This document shows positions 24,378 through 33,566 of a stretch of 35,537 nucleotides of DNA, piece by piece. How positions within the stretch are numbered: position 1 is the first letter of the stretch; every line of letters begins with the position of its first letter. The notes under the pieces were generated by a model that was not told the origin of the DNA, ran no database searches, and worked only from the letters and a program-made list of their open reading frames with translations. The DNA lies in assembly GCA_946540075.1 (NCBI GenBank), contig CAMNHZ010000002.1, positions 1-35,537 on the forward strand, written 5' to 3'. The stretch comes from an uncultured Bacillota bacterium (lineage in GTDB: Bacteria; Bacillota_I; Bacilli_A; RF39; UBA660). Both the position numbers and the translations under genes were made by a program.

Positions 24378-26912
24378 ATGCTAGATAAAAAATATAATCA
24401 TATTAAAACAGAACAGGGAAAATATGAAAATTGGAAAAATAAAGGTTATTTTAAGGCATCTAATAAAAGTGGGAAGAATCCATATTGTATTGTTATTCCA
24501 CCACCAAATGTAACTGGTAAATTACATTTAGGACATGCTTATGATACTGCAATTCAAGATATTATTATAAGATATAAAAGAATGCAAGGTTTTGATGCTT
24601 TATGGTTACCTGGTATGGATCATGCTGCAATTGCTACTGAAGCTAAAGTTGTAAAAAGACTTAAGAGTAAAGGTATTAATAAGTATGAATATGGTCGTGA
24701 AAAGTTTCTAGAAGCTTGTTGGGACTGGACTCGTGAATATAGTGACACAATAAGAGATCAGTGGGGCGCACTAGGTTTATCAGTAGATTATGATAGAGAA
24801 AGATTTACTTTAGATGATGGATTAAATAAAGCTGTAAGAAAAGTATTTGTTGATTATTACAATAAAGGATTAATTTATCGTGGTGAGAAAATAATAAATT
24901 GGGATCCAGTCGCACAAACTGCATTATCAAATGAAGAAGTTATTTATAAGGATGTAGAAGGAGCATTTTATCATCTAAAATATATAATTGATGGAACAGA
25001 AGACTTTTTAGATGTAGCTACAACACGTCCAGAAACTTTATTTGGTGATACTGCTGTTGCGGTTAATCCTGATGATGAAAGATATAAAAAATATGTTGGA
25101 AAGAATGTTATATTACCAATAGTAGGTAAGAAGATACCTATTATTACTGATGAACATGCTGATCCAGATTTTGGAACTGGTGTAGTTAAGATAACTCCTG
25201 CTCATGATCCTAATGACTTTGAAGTAGGTAATAGACATAATTTAGAAAGAGTTGTAGTAATGAATCCAGATGCTACTATGAATGAAAATGCTGGTAAATA
25301 TAAAGGAATGACTCGTGAAGAATGTCGAGAAGAATTATTAAAAGATTTAGAAAAAGAAGGTCTTTTAATTAGAATAGAAAAAATGGTTCACTCAGTTGGT
25401 CATTCTGAAAGAACAGATGCAATGGTAGAACCATATCTTTCTAAACAATGGTTTGTAAAAATGCGACCTCTTGCGGATGCAGTACTTGATAATCAAAAGA
25501 ATAAAGATACAAAAGTTAATTTTGTACCTACAAGATATGAAAAGACAATGAATCACTGGATGGAAATAACATATGATTGGTGTATTTCTAGACAATTATG
25601 GTGGGGACATAGAATACCTGCTTGGTATAAAGGCGATGAAGTATATGTAGGAATGGAGGCACCAGAAGGAGAAGGTTGGAAACAAGATGAAGATGTACTT
25701 GATACATGGTTTTCTAGTGCTCTTTGGCCATTCTCAACTTTAGGTTGGCCTGATAATACAGAAGATATGAAATTGTATTTTCCAAATGATTGTTTAATTA
25801 CAGGTTATGATATTATTCCATTCTGGGTAAACCGTATGACTTTCCAATCATTAGAACTAAATGGTGTACGACCATTTAAAGATTGTATAATCCATGGATT
25901 AATACGTGATAAAGAAGGTAGAAAGTTTAGTAAATCATTAGGTAATGGTATAGATCCATTTGATATGGTTGAAAAATATGGAGCAGATTCATTAAGATAT
26001 TATCTTACTACTGATGTCGCACTTGGAACTGATTTAAGATTTGATGAAGTTAAAATAGCTTCAACATGGAATTATATAAATAAAATATGGAATGCTGCTA
26101 GATATGTTCTTATGAATATTGAAGGACTAGAAGAAATAGAAATAAAAGATTTAACATTAGAAGATAAATGGATTTTAACTAAATATGAAAAGATAGTAAA
26201 ATCTATGACTAAACATATGGATAAATATGAATTCAATATAGGAGCAGCTGAATTATATAATTTTGTATGGAATGATTTCTGTTCAAATTACATTGAACTT
26301 TCTAAGAAAAATATTGATTCAACAACTACTAAGAGTATTTTATGTATGATATTAGAAGGTATACTTAAGATGCTTCATCCATTTATGCCATTTGTAACAG
26401 AAGAAATATATCAGATGTTGCCACTACATGATGAATCTATCATGATAAGTGATTATCCTAAATATAAAAAAGAATATGTTTTCTCAAATGAAACTAAAGT
26501 TGTGGATAAAGTCTTAGAAGATATTGTAAATATACGTAATTTAAAAGCAACTAATTCTATTACAAAAGAAGCATTTGTTCAAATAAATAGTGTACTTAAT
26601 GAAGATGTATTATCTATTTATAAATCACAGCTTAAGATAAGTGATAAACAAATGGTAAAAGATGAAGTAGATGGTTTAAATAAAGTTGATTATGAATCTA
26701 ATAATATTAATATTTCTTATTTCTTTGAAGGACCTAAAGAAGATGAATCTAAAAAACAAGAGGAAATAAAGAAATTAAAAGATTCAATCGCACGTCGTGA
26801 AAAATTATTAGCTAATGAAAATTATGTTAATAAAGCACCAAAGAATATTGTAGATATGGATAGACAAAAACTTGAAGAAGAAAAAACAAAATTAGAATTG
26901 TTGTTAAAATAA
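24378..26912 (+). CDS. valS: Valyl-tRNA synthetase
   Basis: 844 residues from ATG 24378, placed after the terminator with GAAAGGATG ahead; the open frame back to 24339 runs into the T-box terminator and is not coding. Class I synthetase: HIGH motif in PPPNVTGKLHLGHAYD, editing (CP1) domain with TTRPETLFGDTAVAVNP, KMSKS-type loop KFSKSLGNGIDP, anticodon-binding domain, and a C-terminal coiled coil (about 790-844) rich in Lys/Glu. Slightly shorter than the roughly 880 residues usual for Bacillus. Charges tRNA-Val and hydrolyses Thr-tRNA-Val. Regulated by the upstream T-box; ends in a terminator, so single-gene. Confidence 0.97.
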   Translation: MLDKKYNHIKTEQGKYENWKNKGYFKASNKSGKNPYCIVIPPPNVTGKLHLGHAYDTAIQDIIIRYKRMQGFDALWLPGMDHAAIATEAKVVKRLKSKGINKYEYGREKFLEACWDWTREYSDTIRDQWGALGLSVDYDRERFTLDDGLNKAVRKVFVDYYNKGLIYRGEKIINWDPVAQTALSNEEVIYKDVEGAFYHLKYIIDGTEDFLDVATTRPETLFGDTAVAVNPDDERYKKYVGKNVILPIVGKKIPIITDEHADPDFGTGVVKITPAHDPNDFEVGNRHNLERVVVMNPDATMNENAGKYKGMTREECREELLKDLEKEGLLIRIEKMVHSVGHSERTDAMVEPYLSKQWFVKMRPLADAVLDNQKNKDTKVNFVPTRYEKTMNHWMEITYDWCISRQLWWGHRIPAWYKGDEVYVGMEAPEGEGWKQDEDVLDTWFSSALWPFSTLGWPDNTEDMKLYFPNDCLITGYDIIPFWVNRMTFQSLELNGVRPFKDCIIHGLIRDKEGRKFSKSLGNGIDPFDMVEKYGADSLRYYLTTDVALGTDLRFDEVKIASTWNYINKIWNAARYVLMNIEGLEEIEIKDLTLEDKWILTKYEKIVKSMTKHMDKYEFNIGAAELYNFVWNDFCSNYIELSKKNIDSTTTKSILCMILEGILKMLHPFMPFVTEEIYQMLPLHDESIMISDYPKYKKEYVFSNETKVVDKVLEDIVNIRNLKATNSITKEAFVQINSVLNEDVLSIYKSQLKISDKQMVKDEVDGLNKVDYESNNINISYFFEGPKEDESKKQEEIKKLKDSIARREKLLANENYVNKAPKNIVDMDRQKLEEEKTKLELLLK

Positions 26913-26919
26913 TAGATAT

Positions 26920-26950
26920 AAAAGTCATAGTTTAACTATGACTTTTAATT
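26920..26950 (+). terminator. Intrinsic terminator of valS
   Basis: Perfect 11-bp stem AAAAGTCATAG (26920-26930) / CTATGACTTTT (26936-26946), 5-nt loop. Confidence 0.82.
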
Positions 26951-27027
26951 ATGTTTAATTAAAAGATTTGCTTTTTAAACTTAAATATGATAAACTAGTC
27001 CATAATATTTTTGTGAGGGGGGTAATT

Positions 27028-28113
27028 ATGAAAATAGAAACAGTAAAAAAATATTTTGAAGCTTATGAAGCTTATATTAATGGAACAGAAGATGAATTTT
27101 GTGCGAAATATGGAGTTAATAAAAATGAATTAGTAGCTTTTACTAGATTATATCTTGAAAAACTTGGAAGTTTTGAAGAAATAGAGGAATATAAAAAGAG
27201 AAATAACGAAATTAAAAACGAATCAAAACCAAAAAATACAAAATTAGATGGTTATAAAATAGTTAATAAACTTTTAAATAATATAGATGATTTTGAATAT
27301 GTAATGGATGAATTAAAAAAACAAGATGTTTGTTTAAGTGGTACATTAAGTAGATATTATAATGTGTGTGATGATAAAGAAAAACCAAAAATTGAATTGT
27401 TATCAAAATACTATAAAGATTCTCGTTTATTAAGAGAAATAGATAGAATGGTTTCTTATAAGGATAATCGTCCTGATCCAGTTTTAAAACCAGTTGATGA
27501 ATCTGTATATGATTATGTTCAAACATTTATAGAGTCAACAGAAACTAGTATTAAAGCTTATGATACAAAAAATGGTCATGGTCGTAATTATTTTAGTTTA
27601 TGTATATCAAAATTAAAAAGATCTAATGATCCAAGAGCTGCAGCTTTAGTTGCTAAATATCAAGATGCTTCTAAGAATCCTCTTAAAAGATTTAAAAAGT
27701 ATCATCCAGAGTTAATTGGTAGTGTAAGAGATTTATATATTAAAATTATAAAAGGTAATTTTTGTGCTGTTGACTTTTATCTAGAAAAAGATGAAGAACT
27801 ATCATTTGAAGCTTATAAATTAATATCTAAATATGTAAGAGATAATAGTGCAAATATAAAGAAGAATAGAGCTCTTATAGGGACTATTGATGAATTATTA
27901 AAAGTTGATACAATAGAACGTAATTTACTTGAAACAAAATTAATATTTAAAAATTATGGTGAAGTAAGCTTAGAAGTAAATGCTGAAGTAGTTAACTATA
28001 TGAAAGAGAATAATATTCCATTAAAATTCCCATTATTTAGACAGTTAATAATAAAATATGTAAATAACGAATTATCATTAGAAAATGATAAAGTATTAAA
28101 AAAGACTAAATAG
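27028..28113 (+). CDS. Hypothetical helical protein of unknown function
   Basis: 361 residues from ATG 27028, chosen over an in-frame start at 26968 because GAGGGGG lies ahead. I do not recognise the family. No signal peptide or membrane segment; Lys/Glu/Tyr/Leu-rich and predicted mainly helical by composition. A loose unit of about 35-45 residues seems to recur: a YVxxF or YxEAY helix, a polar turn, then a hydrophobic helix ending in a Tyr/Lys pair (near KYFEAYEAYI, YVMDELKKQDVCL, YVQTFIESTETSI, YVRDNSANI, YMKENNIPL), which recalls short helix-turn-helix-like repeats. Monocistronic: between the valS terminator and its own terminator, just before polC. Probably cytoplasmic. Confidence 0.75.
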   Translation: MKIETVKKYFEAYEAYINGTEDEFCAKYGVNKNELVAFTRLYLEKLGSFEEIEEYKKRNNEIKNESKPKNTKLDGYKIVNKLLNNIDDFEYVMDELKKQDVCLSGTLSRYYNVCDDKEKPKIELLSKYYKDSRLLREIDRMVSYKDNRPDPVLKPVDESVYDYVQTFIESTETSIKAYDTKNGHGRNYFSLCISKLKRSNDPRAAALVAKYQDASKNPLKRFKKYHPELIGSVRDLYIKIIKGNFCAVDFYLEKDEELSFEAYKLISKYVRDNSANIKKNRALIGTIDELLKVDTIERNLLETKLIFKNYGEVSLEVNAEVVNYMKENNIPLKFPLFRQLIIKYVNNELSLENDKVLKKTK

Positions 28114-28130
28114 TTTAATAAAATGTTGTA

Positions 28131-28157
28131 AAAGAGTTCAAATAGAACTCTTTTTTT
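28131..28157 (+). terminator. Intrinsic terminator of the 361-residue protein gene
   Basis: AAAGAGTTC (28131-28139) / GAACTCTTT (28145-28153), 5-nt loop, T run to 28157. Overlaps the polC promoter. Confidence 0.85.
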
Positions 28158-28165
28158 GATACAAT
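28137..28165 (+). promoter_or_regulatory. Promoter of polC
   Basis: TTCAAA (28137-28142), 17-nt spacer, TACAAT (28160-28165) with TG at 28157-28158 (extended -10). Built into the preceding terminator hairpin and its T run. Confidence 0.5.
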
Positions 28166-28202
28166 AAAGATTAGATTGAATTTGTAAAAGGAAGGTAGTA
28201 GT

Positions 28203-31200
28203 ATGGAAGAAAAGTTAAGCATATTATTAAATCAAATTAAATTTCCTAAAGAATTATATAAATATTTTGAAAATGGTGTTTTAACTAGGATTGTTGGTAA
28301 TAGAGATCATGATGTATATAGATTTATGATTAATGTAAAAGAAGTTTTACCATGTAATGTATATGATGTGTTTAATAATTTACTTCATACTGGTTTTCCA
28401 AAATTTAGAAAAGTATATGCTGTATTTTCTTGTGAAAATAAAGATAGTTCAAAATTAAAAGAGTACTATAGTTATTTTATGGATTTATATAGTAAAAATA
28501 ATGTGGCATTAAGCTATATGAAAAATAATTCGGTAAGTTATGAAGATGGTATTTTTACGATTGAAGTAGGAAATATTGCTGAGAAGATGAATTTTAGTCG
28601 TATTGAAGAAAAACTACTTGAGGATTTAAAGAATGTTGGATTTGGTGAATTAGGAGTTAGGATAGTTATCAATGATTCTAAAAATCAAGATGTAAAAAAA
28701 GCAATTGAAAATAGTTTAAAAGAAGTTCCTAAGATAAATATTATTAAAGAAGAAACAAAAGAGGAACCTAAAAAGAATAAATTTAAAAAGCGTACTAGAA
28801 CTAGAAATGATGATCCTAGTATTATATATGGAAGATTGATTGATAATGACATTACTCATATTAGTGATATTCTTGGGCCTATGAATAATGTTGCTTTAGA
28901 AGTTAATGTATTTGGAATTGATGTAAGAGAAACTAGAACTGACTTAAGAATTGTTACTTTAAAAATAACTGATTATACAGATAGTATATATGGTAAAATG
29001 TTTATTAATTCTGAAGAAGAATTAAAGCTAATTACTAGTTCAGTAAAAGAAGGTTGTTTTATAAAAGTTAGAGGTATAGTTAAAGATGATACATATAGTA
29101 ATGAGTTAGTTTTAAATATATATGATATAAATAAATTAGATCGTGAAGTAGAAAAACGTATTGATGATGCTTTAGAAAAAAGAGTTGAACTTCATGCACA
29201 TACAATGATGAGTCAAATGGATGGAGCAGTTGATGCTGCTAAATTAGTTAATCAAGCTCATGCATGGGGTCATAAAGCTATTGCTATAACTGATCATAAT
29301 GGTTGTCAGGCATTTCCTGTAGTATATAGATTGATTAAGAGTATTAATAAAGGTATTGAAAAAGAAGAAGATAAGTTTAAAGCTATTTATGGTACTGAAC
29401 TTACTATGATAGATGATGAAGTAAAAATTGTAGTAAGACCAACTGATACTAAACTTCTTGATAATGAATATGTAGTATTTGACTTTGAAACAACGGGATT
29501 TAATGCCGGTGGTAAAGATTCAATTATTGAAATAGGGGCAGTTAAACTTAAAGATGGAGTTATAACTGAACGTTATGATGAACTTATTAATCCTGGACGA
29601 AAATTACCTAGTAAGATTATTGAACTTACTAATATTACTGATGAAATGTTAGCTGATAAAGATAATGAAGAAAATGCTGTAAAAAGATTTAAAGATTGGA
29701 TTGGAGATTTACCTCTTGTTGCTCATAATGCTAGATTTGATACTTCATTCTTAGAAATGGCTTATAAAAAATATAATTTAGGAGAACTTACTAATCCTAT
29801 TATTGATACATTAGAATTATCACGTACTATGGATAATAATTTTGCTCGTCATAGTTTATCTGCTTTAGTAAAAAGATATTCTGTTCCATGGGATGAAGAT
29901 GCTCATCATAGAGGAGATTATGATGCTGAAGGTACAGCTTTAGTATTTCATAAGATGATGAAAAAGTTAGATAATCGTAATTTGGAGAAAATGACTGATT
30001 TAGATAGTTTGGTTTCTAAAGATGAGATCCATAAGTATGGTGAAGCATATCATATTAATATTTTAGTAAAAGATAAAGTAGGTCTTAAGAACTTATTTAA
30101 ATTAGTTTCAGCTGCTAATACTAAGTATTTATATAAGACACCAAGAATTCTTAGAAGTGAAATAGAAAAACATCGTGAAGGTCTACTTATAGGTAGTGGA
30201 TGTTATGAATCAGAAGTATTTAGAAAAGCTCGTAGTAAAACTGAAGAAGAACTAGCTAATATAGTTAATTTTTATGATTATGTAGAGGTTCAACCAGTTG
30301 ATGCTTATGATCATTTACTACAGATGGGTGATTTTGGTAATAAAGCAGAACTTATCGCAAATATTAAAAAGGTTATTCAAGTTACTGATGAAGCAGGTAA
30401 GTTTATAGTTGCTACTGGGGATGTTCATTATTTAAATCCTGATGATAAGATTTATAGAGAAATAATTGTAAATCAAAAAGTACCGGGAGGAGGGCGTCAT
30501 CCTCTTGCTAGAAAGAATATTACTAGTATACCTAATAATCATTTTAGAACAACAAAAGAAATGCTTGATGCTTTTGATTTCTTGGATGATGAAATGGCTC
30601 ATAAAATAGTTATTGAAAATCCTAATAAGATTGCTGATATGATTGGTATTTTAGAGGTAATAATTGAAACAGGTGGAGTACCATTCTCACCAAGAGTTAA
30701 AGGTGATGATGGTAATTATTTAGATTGTCCAAGAGTTGTTACTGATCTTGTATATAATAAAGCTAGAGATTGGTATGGTGATATATTACCAAGTAATATT
30801 GAAAAAAGAATAGCTACTGAGTTATATGGTGATGTTGTTCTTAATACCATTAAATCTAATTTAAGTAATAAGAATCTAAATGAGGAAGAGTTAGAAAATG
30901 AATCTTTAAAATTACTTCATAAAATTATATTAGAGGGATTTGATTCAGTAAAAGAATTAATTAAGACTAATATTATGGAAACATCAGAAGATAAATTAAC
31001 TGAAGAAGAACTTGAAAAAGAAGTAAAAAAGAAACTTGGAGGTATTATTGGTGGAGGATTTGATCCAATCTATTTGATTGCTCAAAGACTTGTAAAAAAA
31101 TCAAATGATGATGGTTTCTTAGTAGGATCTCGTGGTTCAGTAGGATCAAGCTTTGTTGCAACAATGATGAGTATTACTGAGGTAAATCCACTTCCTGCTC

Positions 31201-32825
31201 ATTATCGTTGTCCTAAGTGTAAACATAGTATATTTCATGATGAAGAAGGTAAAGAATTAGGATCAACATATTCAAGTGGATTTGATCTTCCGGATTTTAA
31301 GTGTCCAAAATGTGGAAGTGATATGATAAAAGATGGTCAAGACATGCCATTTGCTACTTTCTTAGGATTTAATGCTGATAAAGTTCCAGATATTGATCTT
31401 AACTTTTCTGATTTAAATCAAGCAGCTACTCATGAATATACAAAAGTATTGTTTGGTGTTGATAATGTATACCGTGCTGGAACAATTGGTACAGTTGCTG
31501 AAAAGACTGCTTTTGGATATGTTAAGGGTTATTGTGAAGATAAAGGTATAATGAAAAGAACAGCTGAAATAGAACGTTTAGCTAGAGGGTGTACTGGTAT
31601 AAAAAGAACTACTGGACAGCATCCTGGAGGTATTGTTGTTATTCCTGATTATATGGATGTATTTGACTTTACACCATTCCAATATCCAGCTGATGATGTA
31701 ACTAGTGCTTGGAGAACTACTCACTTTGATTATCACTCAATTGAAGATGATGTATTAAAACTTGATATTTTAGGACATTCTGATCCAACTCAACTTCGTA
31801 TGATTCAGGATGTTTCAGGTGATGATGTAACAAAGGTTCCACTTGATGATAAAGAAACAATGGATATATTCTTATCACCAAAACCATTAGGTGTAACTGC
31901 TGAAGAGATTATGTGTGATACAGGTACACTTGGAATACCTGAATTTGGAACACCATTTACTATCCAATTAGTAAAGGATACTAAACCAACAACTTTTGCT
32001 GAACTTATAAAAATATCAGGATTATCTCATGGTACTGATGTATGGTTAGGTAATGCTCAAGAATTAATAAAGAATAATGTTGTTCCTTTTAAAGAAGTTA
32101 TTGGGTGTCGTGATGATATAATGGTATATCTTATGTATCATGGAGTAGAACCAATTAAAGCATTTAAAATTATGGAGTTTGTAAGAAAAGGTAGGGCTAG
32201 TAAAGATCCTGATACTTGGTTACAACATAAAAAGACAATGGAAGATGCTGGAATTGAAAAATGGTTTATTGATTCATGTGGAAAGATAAAATACATGTTC
32301 CCTAAAGCTCATGCAGCAGCATATGTTATAAGTGCATTTAGAATAGCTTATTATAAAGTTCATCATCCTGTTTGGTATTATGTATCTTGGTTTTCAACTA
32401 AGGCAACAGACTTTGATATTGAAACAATGATTAAAGGATATGATGCTATTAAAGCTAAGATTAAAGAAATATCAGATAAAGGATATGATGCTAGCAATAA
32501 AGAGGCTGGTATTTTAGAAACACTTAAACTTGCTTTAGAAGCAACTGCACGTGGTATTAAATTTGCTAATGTCGACTTATATGAGAGTGAAGCAACTACA
32601 TTTAAAGTAAAAGATGATAAAACTATTTATCCACCATTTTCATCTATTGATGGACTAGGGGATACCGTTGCTAATAAAATAGTAAAAGAAAGAGAAAAAC
32701 GTCATTTCTTAAGTATAGAAGATTTGCAAAAACGTGGTAAAGTATCTGCTACTTTAATTGATAGAATGCGTATGATGGGAATACTTGATGGTATGGATGA
32801 ATCAAGTCAATTAAGTTTATTTTAA
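28203..32825 (+). CDS. polC: DNA polymerase III alpha subunit, PolC type
   Basis: 1540 residues, about 100 more than Bacillus PolC (1437). Order: N-terminal domain, OB fold (about 210-300), PHP part 1 with ELHAHTMMSQMDG and AITDHNG (about 328-365), inserted DnaQ-like proofreading exonuclease with VVFDFETTGF, LVAHNARFDTSF and HRGDYDAEG (about 425-590), PHP part 2, palm with SRGSVGSSF, a zinc finger made of two CPKC pairs (about 1002-1045), catalytic PDIDLNFS (about 1062), fingers and a C-terminal QLSLF clamp-binding motif. Main leading/lagging replicase of low-GC Gram-positives. The extra length is largely one acidic insertion at about 872-945. Strong AAGGAAGG site. Confidence 0.98.
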   Translation: MEEKLSILLNQIKFPKELYKYFENGVLTRIVGNRDHDVYRFMINVKEVLPCNVYDVFNNLLHTGFPKFRKVYAVFSCENKDSSKLKEYYSYFMDLYSKNNVALSYMKNNSVSYEDGIFTIEVGNIAEKMNFSRIEEKLLEDLKNVGFGELGVRIVINDSKNQDVKKAIENSLKEVPKINIIKEETKEEPKKNKFKKRTRTRNDDPSIIYGRLIDNDITHISDILGPMNNVALEVNVFGIDVRETRTDLRIVTLKITDYTDSIYGKMFINSEEELKLITSSVKEGCFIKVRGIVKDDTYSNELVLNIYDINKLDREVEKRIDDALEKRVELHAHTMMSQMDGAVDAAKLVNQAHAWGHKAIAITDHNGCQAFPVVYRLIKSINKGIEKEEDKFKAIYGTELTMIDDEVKIVVRPTDTKLLDNEYVVFDFETTGFNAGGKDSIIEIGAVKLKDGVITERYDELINPGRKLPSKIIELTNITDEMLADKDNEENAVKRFKDWIGDLPLVAHNARFDTSFLEMAYKKYNLGELTNPIIDTLELSRTMDNNFARHSLSALVKRYSVPWDEDAHHRGDYDAEGTALVFHKMMKKLDNRNLEKMTDLDSLVSKDEIHKYGEAYHINILVKDKVGLKNLFKLVSAANTKYLYKTPRILRSEIEKHREGLLIGSGCYESEVFRKARSKTEEELANIVNFYDYVEVQPVDAYDHLLQMGDFGNKAELIANIKKVIQVTDEAGKFIVATGDVHYLNPDDKIYREIIVNQKVPGGGRHPLARKNITSIPNNHFRTTKEMLDAFDFLDDEMAHKIVIENPNKIADMIGILEVIIETGGVPFSPRVKGDDGNYLDCPRVVTDLVYNKARDWYGDILPSNIEKRIATELYGDVVLNTIKSNLSNKNLNEEELENESLKLLHKIILEGFDSVKELIKTNIMETSEDKLTEEELEKEVKKKLGGIIGGGFDPIYLIAQRLVKKSNDDGFLVGSRGSVGSSFVATMMSITEVNPLPAHYRCPKCKHSIFHDEEGKELGSTYSSGFDLPDFKCPKCGSDMIKDGQDMPFATFLGFNADKVPDIDLNFSDLNQAATHEYTKVLFGVDNVYRAGTIGTVAEKTAFGYVKGYCEDKGIMKRTAEIERLARGCTGIKRTTGQHPGGIVVIPDYMDVFDFTPFQYPADDVTSAWRTTHFDYHSIEDDVLKLDILGHSDPTQLRMIQDVSGDDVTKVPLDDKETMDIFLSPKPLGVTAEEIMCDTGTLGIPEFGTPFTIQLVKDTKPTTFAELIKISGLSHGTDVWLGNAQELIKNNVVPFKEVIGCRDDIMVYLMYHGVEPIKAFKIMEFVRKGRASKDPDTWLQHKKTMEDAGIEKWFIDSCGKIKYMFPKAHAAAYVISAFRIAYYKVHHPVWYYVSWFSTKATDFDIETMIKGYDAIKAKIKEISDKGYDASNKEAGILETLKLALEATARGIKFANVDLYESEATTFKVKDDKTIYPPFSSIDGLGDTVANKIVKEREKRHFLSIEDLQKRGKVSATLIDRMRMMGILDGMDESSQLSLF

Positions 32826-32826
32826 A

Positions 32827-32852
32827 AAAAACACGAAAATTTTCGTGTTTTT
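32827..32852. terminator. Bidirectional terminator between polC and the minus-strand XRE gene
   Basis: Perfect palindrome ACACGAAAATTTTCGTGT (32831-32848) flanked by A and T runs on both sides, so it can act on both convergent transcripts. Confidence 0.88.
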
Positions 32853-32860
32853 ATTTTTTT

Positions 32861-33064
32861 CTAATTTTTATACTCATCATAGAAAAGATCATCAGGTTTT
32901 GTATTTAATGCTGTGGCTATTTTTAATGCCATTTCATAAGATAATCTTTTTTGTTTGTTTTCTAATTGACAATAATAAGGTGTACTTATTTTTATTTTCT
33001 TGGCTATATCAGCCATACTAAGCTTGTTTTTAGTTCTTAATTCATATAACTTCTTATATTTCAT
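32861..33064 (-). CDS. Small XRE-family HTH regulator
   Basis: 67 residues, a bare Cro/C1-type helix-turn-helix: LYELRTKNKLSMADIAKKIKISTPYYCQLENKQKRLSYEMALKIATAL, with scaffold residues of helices 2-4 in place and no extra domain. AGAGGTAA before the ATG. Divergently arranged with another XRE gene 81 bp away, an arrangement common for mutually regulated control pairs, though neither is next to phage or toxin genes. Target unknown. Confidence 0.85.
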   Translation of the reverse strand: MKYKKLYELRTKNKLSMADIAKKIKISTPYYCQLENKQKRLSYEMALKIATALNTKPDDLFYDEYKN

Positions 33065-33145
33065 ATTTTATTACCTCTTTTCCGTGTTACACACACTAGT
33101 GATTAATAACAAAAAAATGTATCATTGTATTAGCAGGTGGTAAAA

Positions 33146-33442
33146 ATGAGTGTTAGTTTTAAAACTAGTTTAAAAGATACATTTGGACAAAATTTAAAAT
33201 ATTATCGTTACCAAAAAGGTTATTCACAAGAAAAACTTGCTGAAATGGTTGACCTTAATAGTAAATATGTTAGTGATATTGAAACAGGTAAATATAGTGT
33301 ATCATTTGAAAATATTGAAAGAATTGCAAAAGTATTGTCAATTGAAGCTTATCTTTTATTCAAATTTGATGATACTCATAATAAATTACCACTTAGGGTA
33401 GATATGCACCGTGTTAGTAAATATCACATAAATAAAAACTAG
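33146..33442 (+). CDS. XRE-family HTH regulator
   Basis: 98 residues from ATG 33146 with AGGTGG ahead; an in-frame GTG at 33137 would fall inside that site. HTH at about 12-70: FGQNLKYYRYQKGYSQEKLAEMVDLNSKYVSDIETGKYSVSFENIERIAKVL, followed by a short basic tail with no ligand domain. Tryptophan-free and Tyr/Lys-rich. Could regulate the surface protein downstream or its divergent neighbour; no direct evidence. No clear terminator follows, only an all-A/T fold near 33502-33525. Confidence 0.85.
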   Translation: MSVSFKTSLKDTFGQNLKYYRYQKGYSQEKLAEMVDLNSKYVSDIETGKYSVSFENIERIAKVLSIEAYLLFKFDDTHNKLPLRVDMHRVSKYHINKN

Positions 33443-33530
33443 TGTACATGATAATTATGGCATCTAAGATATTTTTTGTCAATTACATATAAGAATTAAA
33501 TTAAAAAAACTTTTCTTTTTTTTTTAACTA

Positions 33531-33539
33531 TGCTATTAT
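33531..33539 (+). promoter_or_regulatory. Extended -10 promoter of the repeat-bearing surface protein
   Basis: TGCTATTAT (TG-n-TATTAT) at 33531-33539; upstream is a poly-A/T tract that may serve as an UP-like element. Start predicted near 33546. Confidence 0.45.
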
Positions 33540-33566
33540 ATTAATGTATAAAAGAGAGTGATAAAC

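Noticed and set aside
32861..33442. Paired small HTH genes as a toxin-antitoxin or phage switch
   Set aside because: Both encode only DNA-binding domains; no toxin, integrase or phage gene nearby.
33502..33525. A7-C / T10 stretch downstream of the XRE gene as a terminator
   Set aside because: The stem would be A-T only and weak; more likely an A/T tract upstream of the next promoter.
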